The position numbers and the translations under genes were made by a program. Shown here piece after piece: positions 6,987-14,465 of a stretch of 22,558 nt of DNA. Positions within the stretch are counted from its first letter, which is position 1. Every line of letters begins with the position of its first letter. The stretch lies in IMG/VR virus record IMGVR_UViG_3300025853_000723, positions 1 to 22,558 of that record; one strand, given 5' to 3'. Source of the DNA: a virus. Under the pieces are notes generated by a model. It made no database searches. It worked only from the letters and a program-made list of their open reading frames with translations, and had not been told where the DNA came from.

Positions 6987-8005
6987 AACACTTTGAAATG
7001 CCCCAAGGTTATACCTTGATGATCAGCCCATCGCTGATGAATGAGATAGCGTATCTTCATTCAAAGAATGACAATAAGGAATGGTGCGGTGTACTGTTCT
7101 ACGAAGAAGTATCAGGATCCATCTTTACAGATGATCTTGTGCTACGTGCAAAACACATCTATCTTCTTGACATAGGAAGTTCTTCATATACAGAAGGCTC
7201 CATTGATCTTGAACTCCTTGATTTCTTTGAAGAGGTTCCTGAAGCTGAAGACATGAAACGTGGATTCATTCACACTCATCATGGTATGAAAGCATACTTC
7301 TCAGGAACTGACATGTCTGAGCTGTATGACAATACCAAGTACTATGATTACTATCTGTCCCTCATAGTCAACCATGCTACCCTGTTTGTTACCAAGATAG
7401 GCATGGAGGCTGAGATAGGAGTGACAGGAACTGCATTTAAAATAGAGAACCCACCTATTCTTACATTCGATGGTAAGGTGGAGTTTGATATTCCTGTCAA
7501 CCTTGCAGCAAGACAGTTCAAGCTGTCAAAGCCTGTGGTACAGGGATATCAGAGTTCAAGACAGTTGTACAAGGACACTCCGTTCGAGGATCATATCTCT
7601 CCTAACCAGATGACCATCTTTGATGTGCCTGGAGTGGAGTCTGAGTTTGATAAATATCCGGAGCATATGTACAGCATCAATGCCTTTACTGCAGTACGTA
7701 AGTTGATAGGTCTGCCGATAAGTAAGGAGTTTACAAAGGAAAATATCATAAATGCGTTGAAACCCTTTGAAGCTTTTTCTGAAGAAACAAAGCGGGCCAT
7801 CATTGATACTGAGATAGAGCATTCTATCGGTCTTATTTTACAAGAGGTCTATGGTACTCAGGAAGAGGATGTGGTTTTAGGATGTAATGAGATCTATAAC
7901 GTGATGGCGGATTATTTTCCAGAAGACAGAGAGCTCAAGGATCATCCGTTCGTACAAGAAGTGATAAATACACTTTTTGAAGAAATAGGAGTATTGACCA
8001 TGTAA
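6983..8005 (+). CDS. JAMM/JAB-domain metalloprotease (Ubl isopeptidase/processing)
   Basis: 340 aa. The JAMM zinc site is complete: Glu33 in KEWCGVLFY, His97-x-His99 in FIHTHH, then seven residues, Ser107 and Asp110 (SGTD), i.e. E...HxHx7SxxD. In this family the two His and the Asp bind Zn2+ and the Glu activates water, cleaving the bond after a Ubl glycine. The JAB domain occupies about residues 10-150. Residues 150-340 are an unrecognised extension that may bind the substrate or partner enzymes. It is translationally coupled to the E2-like gene (ATGA overlap) and lies 30 bp before the E1-like gene. It could both trim the Ala from the Ubl C-terminus and remove the Ubl from targets. The JAMM call is very secure. 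Confidence 0.9.
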   Translation: MKHFEMPQGYTLMISPSLMNEIAYLHSKNDNKEWCGVLFYEEVSGSIFTDDLVLRAKHIYLLDIGSSSYTEGSIDLELLDFFEEVPEAEDMKRGFIHTHHGMKAYFSGTDMSELYDNTKYYDYYLSLIVNHATLFVTKIGMEAEIGVTGTAFKIENPPILTFDGKVEFDIPVNLAARQFKLSKPVVQGYQSSRQLYKDTPFEDHISPNQMTIFDVPGVESEFDKYPEHMYSINAFTAVRKLIGLPISKEFTKENIINALKPFEAFSEETKRAIIDTEIEHSIGLILQEVYGTQEEDVVLGCNEIYNVMADYFPEDRELKDHPFVQEVINTLFEEIGVLTM

Positions 8006-8035
8006 TTACAGTAACTTATAATAAAATCATATAAA

Positions 8036-8713
8036 ATGAATGATACACGTTATGGTAGATTCAAGGACAGCCCATGGTTCGGTAAATCCCTCCCTCCTAT
8101 TATTGTAGGAGGTGCGGGCGGTATCGGATCATGGTTCATGATCCTTCTGATGCGTACAGGAGATCATCAGGTAATGCTGATGGATCCTGATATTGTAGAG
8201 GAGAGCAATCTTGCAGGTCAGTTCTACACTGAAGCTGATATAGGTAAAACAAAGGTGGCTGCTGTCTCTGATCATGTTGATAGGATGTGCGGTAATAAGC
8301 CTGGGCTGTTTTACAATACTGAAAGATATCTTCCAGGATCTGAGGCTACTCCCATCATGGTCTCATGTTTTGATAACATGCAGGCCAGACAGGACATGTT
8401 CGCCAACTGGGAGAAGCAGGACAACCCTAAGCTCTTTATAGATGGTAGGATGAATGCTGAGGCGTTTCAGTTATTTGCAGTGACCCCTAAGAATGCAGAG
8501 AGGTATAAAGAACATCTGTATGATGATTCCTCTGTACCGGATCTTGCATGCAGTTACAAGGCAACTTCTCACACTGCAGCCATGCTTGCAGGTAAGATGG
8601 TCGCTGTTTTGAACAATTGGATATGCATTGATCATGGATCTGATGCGACCAGGGAGTTGCCTTTCTTCATAAAGTATGATCTTTCAATGATGATGGAAAC
8701 CGTAGAGTTATGA
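8036..8713 (+). CDS. ThiF/E1-like Ubl-activating enzyme
   Basis: 225 aa, the size of a minimal adenylation domain. The Rossmann nucleotide-binding loop is VGGAGGIGS (24-32). Acidic MDPDIVEESNLAGQFY (49-64) matches the E1 signature DxD..(S)NxxRQ except that the Arg is Gly61. ADIGKTK (67-73) supplies the conserved lysines, and CFDNMQARQD (111-120) matches the conserved Asp-Asn...Arg strand. DLACSYKATSH (169-179) gives Cys172 at the position of the usual catalytic-Cys or CxxC region, followed by the hydrophobic helix typical of ThiF/MoeB proteins. Expected reaction: ATP-dependent adenylation of the Ubl C-terminal glycine and possibly thioester formation on Cys172. The genomic context argues for conjugation over cofactor sulfuration. 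Confidence 0.9.
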   Translation: MNDTRYGRFKDSPWFGKSLPPIIVGGAGGIGSWFMILLMRTGDHQVMLMDPDIVEESNLAGQFYTEADIGKTKVAAVSDHVDRMCGNKPGLFYNTERYLPGSEATPIMVSCFDNMQARQDMFANWEKQDNPKLFIDGRMNAEAFQLFAVTPKNAERYKEHLYDDSSVPDLACSYKATSHTAAMLAGKMVAVLNNWICIDHGSDATRELPFFIKYDLSMMMETVEL

Positions 8714-9432
8714 GAATAATACACAATAAAAGCAATAAGAAGGTGATACGGTCCATGCCGGTCACAGGTTGGCCTGTAGAACATAGAGTGATTGATGGTT
8801 ATATCTATGGATTCTCAAACTCAGTACCTCTGTTTGAGATGAAGTACAACACTTCAGCTAGATTCATTCCTCTTGATGCCATTATTCAAGGGTCAAGCTC
8901 CATAAGCTGTAAGATCATACACAGTTATGGAAAGAAACGTAAGGATATAATGGATCTTGTAAATGATCATGTGGGAAATGATGTTGCCAACTATATGATG
9001 AGCAGTAGAGCTCCTTATGATGATACTCTGTTCCTTAAGGATGGGGTCATGTACAGACATAAGGATGATGTTGTTATCCCACTGTTCGGATTATTCATAA
9101 AGAACAATACTACGAACAGGATATCCATTAAGAAGGATGTTGCCATCAACGCTGCAATAGGTAGCTCTGTCATCAATGTTCCGCATGACTCAGTACTGTA
9201 TGTTCATCCGCTATGCCTTACAAAAGGTACAAAGGAGGAGTATACTTTCGGACCACATGTGAGAAAATTGAAAAAGACCTTTGAAAGACTTGAGTATTCT
9301 GAGGATCTGAGTATATTTGACGACATGTTCGATCACAGGATCAAGGCCCCTAAGGGATTTGGCGAGTTTGAACAGTTCAACAGTAAAGTAAATACACACT
9401 TAAAACAACTAATAAATGAAATCTATGAATGA
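8710..9432 (+). CDS. unknown protein coupled to the E1-like gene
   Basis: 240 aa, starting at an ATGA overlap with the E1-like gene, so probably made in step with it. It appears alpha/beta and soluble, with no signal peptide or membrane segment. A notable short motif is YVHPLCLTKG (164-173), a His-Pro..Cys-Leu that is superficially like an E2 site but lacks the surrounding strand pattern. The C-terminal third is helical and basic (VRKLKKTFERLEY). I do not recognise the family. Its fixed place in the cassette makes it a candidate accessory or target-recruiting (E3-like) factor, by association only. Confidence 0.8.
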   Translation: MRIIHNKSNKKVIRSMPVTGWPVEHRVIDGYIYGFSNSVPLFEMKYNTSARFIPLDAIIQGSSSISCKIIHSYGKKRKDIMDLVNDHVGNDVANYMMSSRAPYDDTLFLKDGVMYRHKDDVVIPLFGLFIKNNTTNRISIKKDVAINAAIGSSVINVPHDSVLYVHPLCLTKGTKEEYTFGPHVRKLKKTFERLEYSEDLSIFDDMFDHRIKAPKGFGEFEQFNSKVNTHLKQLINEIYE

Positions 9433-10438
9433 ACAGGAGTACAGAAATGCAGAGGGTATATCAAGGTCACTTCTCAGTGACTTTGATGATCACCCCATGA
9501 ATGTGAAAGAACCCAGAGAAAGTGTAGAATCAGATGCATTCCGTATAGGGAGTGCATTTGACGCTCTGATGTTCCAGACACCGGATGAATGGAATGAGAG
9601 ATACTATGTATCGACTGCAACTCCTCCTACAGGAATGATGGTAGGTATGGTAGAGGCTGCAATAAACATCAAACTTGCAGATCCTTTTGGAGATGTTGAT
9701 GTTGCAGATCTTGCGTTTGAAGCCTCTGACTACAAGCCTTCCTATAAGAAGACCGCACTTACTCAGTTTGAGACCTTCAGTGACTACATCAACGAAAGAT
9801 GTGAGAATGATGGTAAGGTCTGTATTTCTCAGGAAGAGTATGATATGATGAGCAGAATGAAGGCGAACTGTCTGACAGACAGCTCTGCCAGAAGATTCTT
9901 TATCAGAAATGCACATCCTGATCTTGAGCTGAAGTTTCAGGTACCGGTATTCTGGGAGCAGTCAGGAGTAACATGCAAGGCCCTTCTTGATATTGTACTT
10001 GTAGATCATGCGGAGAAGAAGATATACCCTGTGGATCTGAAGACAACTTCAAGCAGTGTATATTATTTTGCATCTTCATTCATCAAGTACAAGTATTATC
10101 TACAGTCCTCCATGTACACTGCAGCAGTTGAAGAGCTGTTCGCCAATGAGATCTCTGAGGGTTATACTGTTGAGAACTTCAAGTTCATTGTAGTAGGCAC
10201 TACTGGACGCAATGAAGTTCTTACATATACTGTATCTGATGCAGATCTGCGGGCAGGAGATTACGGTTATACTGATCTGTATGGTAACTATCATAGAGGT
10301 TGGATAACCCTTCTTGAAGATCTGTCATGGCACTATGAGAATGATCTTTGGCAACATCCACGTAATGTGTATGCACACGATCATGACATGCCTTTAAACT
10401 GTACAGCACCATGGAAACAGCAACTGCAGTTACAATAA
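9416..10438 (+). CDS. RecE/Exo8-like PD-(D/E)XK exonuclease
   Basis: 340 aa, with an alternative Met at codon 4 (9425); 9416 overlaps the previous gene by 17 bp. The motif order is that of the PDDEXK_1/exodeoxyribonuclease-VIII group: an N-terminal ISRSLLSDFDDHP, then FRIGSAFDALMF (42-53) where the family usually has GxxxH, Asp192 in LLDIVLVD, Asp207-x-Lys209 in YPVDLKTTS, and Gln230/Tyr234 in YLQSSMYTAAV (the QxxxY motif). These enzymes resect double-stranded DNA 5'-3' and pair with an annealing protein; the Sak4-like ATPase at 2779 and the SSB-like protein are the obvious partners. The GxxxH histidine seems replaced by Asp49. Confidence 0.85.
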   Translation: MKSMNEQEYRNAEGISRSLLSDFDDHPMNVKEPRESVESDAFRIGSAFDALMFQTPDEWNERYYVSTATPPTGMMVGMVEAAINIKLADPFGDVDVADLAFEASDYKPSYKKTALTQFETFSDYINERCENDGKVCISQEEYDMMSRMKANCLTDSSARRFFIRNAHPDLELKFQVPVFWEQSGVTCKALLDIVLVDHAEKKIYPVDLKTTSSSVYYFASSFIKYKYYLQSSMYTAAVEELFANEISEGYTVENFKFIVVGTTGRNEVLTYTVSDADLRAGDYGYTDLYGNYHRGWITLLEDLSWHYENDLWQHPRNVYAHDHDMPLNCTAPWKQQLQLQ

Positions 10439-11154
10439 AGGATCCTACCTGTGTAAGTATCAGAGTAGATGATACTGCAGAGATACGGCAGGATGATAAG
10501 ACCATTCATGAAGTACGTCACTCCGGTATGAGTTACGCTCCTGGCAGGATTATTCCTGTCCAGGACGGACTCTTCCGTATAGAGAGTATAGAGAAGAAGG
10601 GACCTAACCTTTATTATCTGTATTCCATGGAGACGTCTGACTCTTCCATATTCCTGACACCGATGTTATTCAATACAAGGTCTCAGGTAATGTGGGACAC
10701 ATACTTCATGAATGTATTTCTGTGGATGGAAGATGTACCTACCATGAGACTTCATGTTCTTTTACGTAAAGGTTATACTGATGCATTCAATGCACTGGAG
10801 GCCATTATAAAGAACCATGATGACTTTGTGGACAGGTTGGAGGTCGATGATTTCTCTGTCATGTACGTGTTCAACGTACCTATGATATATGAGGATGACT
10901 TCCTTAAGTTTGTAAAAGGCAAATACTCTCAGATGTCAGATGCCTATAAGGTAAGGATACTTGATTTTCATTCAATGAAAAAGACCCATGAGGTCTATGG
11001 TATCCTGTACAGGACAGATAAGAGAAAGGCCAAAGTAGAAGAAAGAATAGGCGAGGATCTTCCTGATTCTGCCGAACTATATCACATAATAGATGAAGAT
11101 AGGGAAACATATAAAACCAGATACAGGATCTTCAGATCTCAAGCAATGGGATAG
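10411..11154 (+). CDS. hypothetical phage protein between exonuclease and UDG
   Basis: 247 aa, overlapping the exonuclease gene by 28 bp and the UDG gene by 62 bp. The N-terminal 60 residues are strand-rich (VSIRVDDTAEIR, GRIIPVQDGLFRIESIEKKG), then comes an aromatic-rich middle (WDTYFMNVFLWMED), and a helical C-terminal part with charged segments (RTDKRKAKVEERIGED). No catalytic motif, signal peptide or membrane segment is seen and I do not recognise the family. Its position among DNA-repair nucleases suggests a role in DNA metabolism, by association only. Confidence 0.82.
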   Translation: METATAVTIKDPTCVSIRVDDTAEIRQDDKTIHEVRHSGMSYAPGRIIPVQDGLFRIESIEKKGPNLYYLYSMETSDSSIFLTPMLFNTRSQVMWDTYFMNVFLWMEDVPTMRLHVLLRKGYTDAFNALEAIIKNHDDFVDRLEVDDFSVMYVFNVPMIYEDDFLKFVKGKYSQMSDAYKVRILDFHSMKKTHEVYGILYRTDKRKAKVEERIGEDLPDSAELYHIIDEDRETYKTRYRIFRSQAMG

Positions 11155-11803
11155 GATCATGAAGCCTATAATGGCTGATATGTCAGATCTTGGTATGAGA
11201 GTTGCAAAGTTACGGGCAGCTACCTTGGTAATACCTTCCAAGAAAGATACCTTCCGGGCATTTGAACTTACTCAACCTGAGAACTTAAAGGTGATACTTG
11301 TAGGACAGGATCCATATCCTAAGTATGGACAGCCTACAGGTGTGGCCTTTGGAGTTGACATTGAGAGATCCAAGACAGTTCCTTTTTCACTGAAGATGAT
11401 ACTGGAGGAGGTTGAGAACACTACCGGTGTCCTTCAGCTTGATCCTGATCATACTCTTGAGCCATGGTGCAGGCAAGGGGTTCTCATGTTGAACACTGCC
11501 TTTACACTTGAAGCAGGACGGATAGGTTCCCATACAGAGATGTGGAGACCTTTTACTGAAAGACTGTTGACAGCCATCACAAAGGAATATCCTGATGTGC
11601 CTGTCATCTTCTTAGGATCCAAAGCTGCTGCATTTGAGAAGTGTCTGAACGGCAATCCCGTACTCAAGGCATCCCATCCTGCAGCAGAGGCCTATGGTAG
11701 AAGAGGAGGTTTTCTTAAAAGTGGTATCTTCAGTAAATGCAATATAGTATTGGAAGAACAGGGTAAAGAGCCTATAGACTGGAATCTACATGAAAGCGTA
11801 TAA
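11093..11803 (+). CDS. ung: uracil-DNA glycosylase, family 1
   Basis: 236 aa. Motif A GQDPYP (71-76) has the catalytic Asp73. LMLNTAFT (131-138) carries Asn134, which reads uracil. SHPAAEAYGRRGGF (194-207) is the leucine-loop motif, in which E. coli Ung has HPSPLSAYRGFF; here His195 is kept but the inserted Leu is not obvious. It removes uracil from DNA to start base-excision repair. The start at 11093 gives a 62 bp overlap, but the residues it adds (QWDRIMKPIM) align with the WHDVL region at the start of known UDGs, so I keep it over the ATG at 11159. UDGs recur in crAss-like and other large Bacteroidota phages. Confidence 0.92.
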   Translation: MKIGKHIKPDTGSSDLKQWDRIMKPIMADMSDLGMRVAKLRAATLVIPSKKDTFRAFELTQPENLKVILVGQDPYPKYGQPTGVAFGVDIERSKTVPFSLKMILEEVENTTGVLQLDPDHTLEPWCRQGVLMLNTAFTLEAGRIGSHTEMWRPFTERLLTAITKEYPDVPVIFLGSKAAAFEKCLNGNPVLKASHPAAEAYGRRGGFLKSGIFSKCNIVLEEQGKEPIDWNLHESV

Positions 11804-11951
11804 AGTAGTACTGACCCATAAAAAGAGGTTGGAAACAAGAATAGTGGTCGTACTGGCTACTGACACTGCAGGTCTTAAACTGCAAATTGCTATGCAATTT
11901 CCGGATTATGATTGGTTTGCACCTGCAGATGAGGTCTATGATGTTGTTTAA
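11790..11951 (+). CDS. small hypothetical protein (53 aa)
   Basis: ATG at 11790 overlaps the UDG stop by 14 bp and the frame runs to TAA at 11949-11951. The protein starts MKAYKVVLTHKKRLETRIVV and ends in an acidic, aromatic tail (FPDYDWFAPADEVYDVV). It has the look of a short strand-helix-strand phage protein: two strands (YKVVLTH, TRIVVVLAT), a helix (AGLKLQIAMQF) and a final strand. It fills the space between UDG and the next intergenic gap exactly, which supports it as a real gene. Function unknown. Confidence 0.65.
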   Translation: MKAYKVVLTHKKRLETRIVVVLATDTAGLKLQIAMQFPDYDWFAPADEVYDVV

Positions 11952-11956
11952 AACAT

Positions 11957-11970
11957 TATATTTGTGATCT
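11957..11970 (+). promoter_or_regulatory. candidate Bacteroidota-type promoter -7 element TATATTTG
   Basis: TATATTTG (11957-11964) is an exact match to TAnnTTTG, in the only gap between 11951 and the MazG-like start at 12002. A -33 TTTG at the usual spacing is not evident. A start just downstream would give a leader of about 30 bases, rich in A/T, before the ATG. Confidence 0.4.
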
Positions 11971-12001
11971 CAGTATATTTTTAATTCAATAACTAACTAA
12001 A

Positions 12002-12538
12002 ATGAATAGAGGTGGACCCAAGTATGTGGTCAAAAGACCAACTCTTATCAATAGAGTTGCAAACTGGAGTCGTATCGGAGGACTTCCAAAGATGAATCAA
12101 CCTGGATTTCCTGAATCAAATGTTCAGGGATCCCATTACGAACAGATCGTAGAGGAACTTGAAGAGCTCAGACAGGCTCTTAACAGGGATACTCAGAATA
12201 TCGTAGAGATAGCTGACGCTCTTGGAGATCTTGTGTGGGTGACCTTACGTATGAGTATGGTACATGGACTTGACATCAATTATGTGATGACCAAGATCTA
12301 TGAGAGTAACATGTCAAAGTTCTGCAGTTCAAAGGAAGAGGCGGAAGAGACAGTTACAGCATACCTTAACGGAGAGCATCCCAACAAACAGGGTCAAAAG
12401 ATCAAATGCTATTTTCAGGAAATGGACAACGGACGTTACTACGTGATCAAGAGAGAATCAGATCATAAGGTAATGAAGTCCATCAATTACGTTGAACCTG
12501 ATTTCAACGAACTCTTAGGAGAAGAGGTAACTCAGTAA
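12002..12538 (+). CDS. MazG-like nucleotide pyrophosphohydrolase
   Basis: 178 aa. Residues 47-110 carry the all-alpha NTP pyrophosphohydrolase signature ExxE(12-28)ExxD: EELEELRQAL (51-60) with Glu51/52 and Glu54/55, then EIADALGDLVWV (69-80) with Glu69, Asp72 and Asp76 as Mg2+ ligands. The downstream helix (INYVMTKIYESNMSKF) also matches phage MazG/PRA-PH-like proteins. Residues 120-178 are a strand-rich extension (KCYFQEMDNGRYYVIKRES). Likely roles are clean-up of non-canonical dNTPs or lowering of host alarmone. It starts a short unit with a candidate promoter before it and a terminator after it, so it can be expressed apart from its neighbours. Confidence 0.82.
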   Translation: MNRGGPKYVVKRPTLINRVANWSRIGGLPKMNQPGFPESNVQGSHYEQIVEELEELRQALNRDTQNIVEIADALGDLVWVTLRMSMVHGLDINYVMTKIYESNMSKFCSSKEEAEETVTAYLNGEHPNKQGQKIKCYFQEMDNGRYYVIKRESDHKVMKSINYVEPDFNELLGEEVTQ

Positions 12539-12558
12539 TTATAATAACAGTGGCAGTT

Positions 12559-12588
12559 AAAGACGAGGTAACCCCTCGTCTTTTCTGT
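12559..12588 (+). terminator. rho-independent terminator after the MazG-like gene
   Basis: AGACGAGG (12561-12568), loop TAACC, CCTCGTCT (12574-12581): an 8-bp perfect stem extended by two A-T pairs and followed by TTTTCTGTCT. It lies 20 bp after the MazG-like stop and 16 bp before the reductase gene, so the latter probably has its own transcription start or depends on read-through. Confidence 0.85.
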
Positions 12589-12603
12589 CTCTAAACAATT
12601 CAA

Positions 12604-14463
12604 ATGGATAAAAGTAATCAGATCCTAAGTGACATAGTTGTCTTTAACAAGTACGCAAAGTACTTATCGAACGAAGAAAGAAGAGAGACGTGGGAAGAGA
12701 TAGTTGATAGGTACATCATTATGATGAAGAAGAAGTACCCCAACCTTACTCCTGAAATAGAAGAGAATGCCAAGTTCATATATGACAAGAAGATACTCAT
12801 GTCGATGAGAGGTGCTCAATTTGCAGGACCTGCCATTGAAAAGTCAGAATCCAGGGTATATAACTGTGCATATCTTCCTATTGATGACTACCGTGCATTC
12901 AGTGAGACGATGTTCCTGCTTCTTGGTGGTACCGGTGTAGGATATTCTGTACAGCGTGATCATGTGAATAACCTTCCAGAGATAGTAAAGCCTAAGAAAA
13001 AGCAGAAGTATCTTGTAGGAGATTCCATTGAGGGATGGGCAGATGCAGTGCGTCATCTTATGGCAGCCTACTTCGGACTACGTAAGACAAAGCCTGTGTT
13101 TGATTTCTCTGATATCAGACCTAAAGGTGCAAGACTGGTAACTGCAGGTGGTAAAGCTCCTGGGCCTGAGCCGCTTAAGAAATGTCTGTTCAATCTTGAG
13201 CTTATGCTTGAGCGTAAAGAGGATGGTGAGAAGCTGACACCTATTGAAGTACATGACATGATCTGTCATATTGCAGATGCTGTACTTGCCGGAGGTATCA
13301 GACGGGCAGCACTTATTTCTTTATTCTCTGCAGATGATGATGAGATGATAGCATGTAAGAGCGGATCATGGTGGGAAAAGAATCCTCAACGTGGACGTGC
13401 CAATAACTCTGCTGTACTGTTACGTCATAGGATTACAAAGGATTTCTTTGTGAATTTATGGAAGAAGATAGAGGAGTCAGGATCAGGAGAGCCAGGTACA
13501 TATCTTACAAATGATAAGGACTGGGGAACCAATCCATGTTGTGAGATAGCATTGAGACCATTTCAGTTCTGTAACCTTACAGAGATCAATGCAGGTAATG
13601 TAACAGATCAGCTTGATCTAAATAATCGTGCAAGAGCTGCTGCATTCTTCGGTACATTACAGGCAGGATTCACAGACTTTCATTATCTCAGACCTATCTG
13701 GAAAGAGACAACTGAGAAGGATGCTCTTGTAGGTGTAGGTATGACAGGTATCTGTAACGGTGCTGTTTATCCTTTAGATCTTAAAGAGGCTGCAGGTGTT
13801 GCAATAGAAAGCAATTACAGTACTGCTCAGGTAATAGGTATCAATCCTGCTGCACGTATCACTACAGTGAAGCCTTCAGGGACCACTTCATGTGTAGTAG
13901 GTACAAGCTCCGGTATCCATGCATGGCATTCAAAGTATTACATCAGACGTATGCAGTGCAATAAAGATGAAGCATTGTACCAATATCTTGCAATCAATCA
14001 TCCTGAGCTTGTAGATGATATGAAGCTCATTCCTAACTCTGCGGTCATTGAGATACCTCAGAAGGCTCCAGATACAGCTACTCTACGTGAGGATGAAACA
14101 GCTTTGCAGATGCTGGAACGTGTTCAGCGTTGGAATACAGAATGGGTAAGATCAGGCCATATCCATGGAGCAAATACGCATAATGTATCTGCCACTGTAT
14201 CAGTAAAGCCTGATGAGTGGGAAGGCATCGTAGAATGGATGTGGGAGAACAAGGACACCTTCAATGGTCTGTCAGTTCTTCCTTATGATGGTGGTACTTA
14301 TGTACAGGCACCGTTTGAGGAGATCACTGAGGAAGAGTTCAATAAAAGATATGCAGCTCTTTCTGAAGTTGATCTGACCAAGGTTGTTGAGATAGATGAT
14401 AATACTGATCTATCAAATGAGCTTGCGTGTAGTGGTGGTTCATGTGAAGTTGTAAATTTGTAA
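12604..14463 (+). CDS. nrdJ: adenosylcobalamin-dependent ribonucleotide reductase, class II monomeric
   Basis: 619 aa. All cysteines of the Lactobacillus RTPR-type enzyme can be matched: Cys88 in YNCAYLP (like C119), Cys312 in NPCCEIALR (thiyl radical, like C408) with Glu314, Cys323 in QFCNLTEIN (like C419; same 11-residue spacing), and the C-terminal pair Cys609/Cys614 in ACSGGSC (like C731/C736), which re-reduces the active site. LLGGTGVGYSV (106-116) and VKPSGTTS are further conserved loops. The product converts ribonucleotides to deoxyribonucleotides using vitamin B12 coenzyme, so the phage relies on host cobalamin. It is shorter than the approximately 740-aa Lactobacillus enzyme. No separate R2 or activase gene is present, as expected for class II. 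I saw no intein signature. Confidence 0.95.
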   Translation: MDKSNQILSDIVVFNKYAKYLSNEERRETWEEIVDRYIIMMKKKYPNLTPEIEENAKFIYDKKILMSMRGAQFAGPAIEKSESRVYNCAYLPIDDYRAFSETMFLLLGGTGVGYSVQRDHVNNLPEIVKPKKKQKYLVGDSIEGWADAVRHLMAAYFGLRKTKPVFDFSDIRPKGARLVTAGGKAPGPEPLKKCLFNLELMLERKEDGEKLTPIEVHDMICHIADAVLAGGIRRAALISLFSADDDEMIACKSGSWWEKNPQRGRANNSAVLLRHRITKDFFVNLWKKIEESGSGEPGTYLTNDKDWGTNPCCEIALRPFQFCNLTEINAGNVTDQLDLNNRARAAAFFGTLQAGFTDFHYLRPIWKETTEKDALVGVGMTGICNGAVYPLDLKEAAGVAIESNYSTAQVIGINPAARITTVKPSGTTSCVVGTSSGIHAWHSKYYIRRMQCNKDEALYQYLAINHPELVDDMKLIPNSAVIEIPQKAPDTATLREDETALQMLERVQRWNTEWVRSGHIHGANTHNVSATVSVKPDEWEGIVEWMWENKDTFNGLSVLPYDGGTYVQAPFEEITEEEFNKRYAALSEVDLTKVVEIDDNTDLSNELACSGGSCEVVNL

Positions 14464-14465
14464 TA

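Noticed and set aside
5797-8713. Thiamine or molybdopterin sulfur-transfer operon (ThiS/MoaD with ThiF/MoeB)
   Set aside because: No thiamine- or molybdopterin-synthesis genes are nearby, and the JAMM and E2-like proteins fit conjugation better; it remains the main alternative for the Ubl alone.
9530-9916. Minus-strand open frame of 128 codons inside the exonuclease gene
   Set aside because: It lies wholly antisense to a gene with clear nuclease motifs, and the translation is Cys/Ser/Ile-rich without any recognisable domain.
12604-14463. Intein in the reductase
   Set aside because: The protein is collinear with conserved class II spacing (C312 to C323 and C609 to C614), with no inserted splicing domain.
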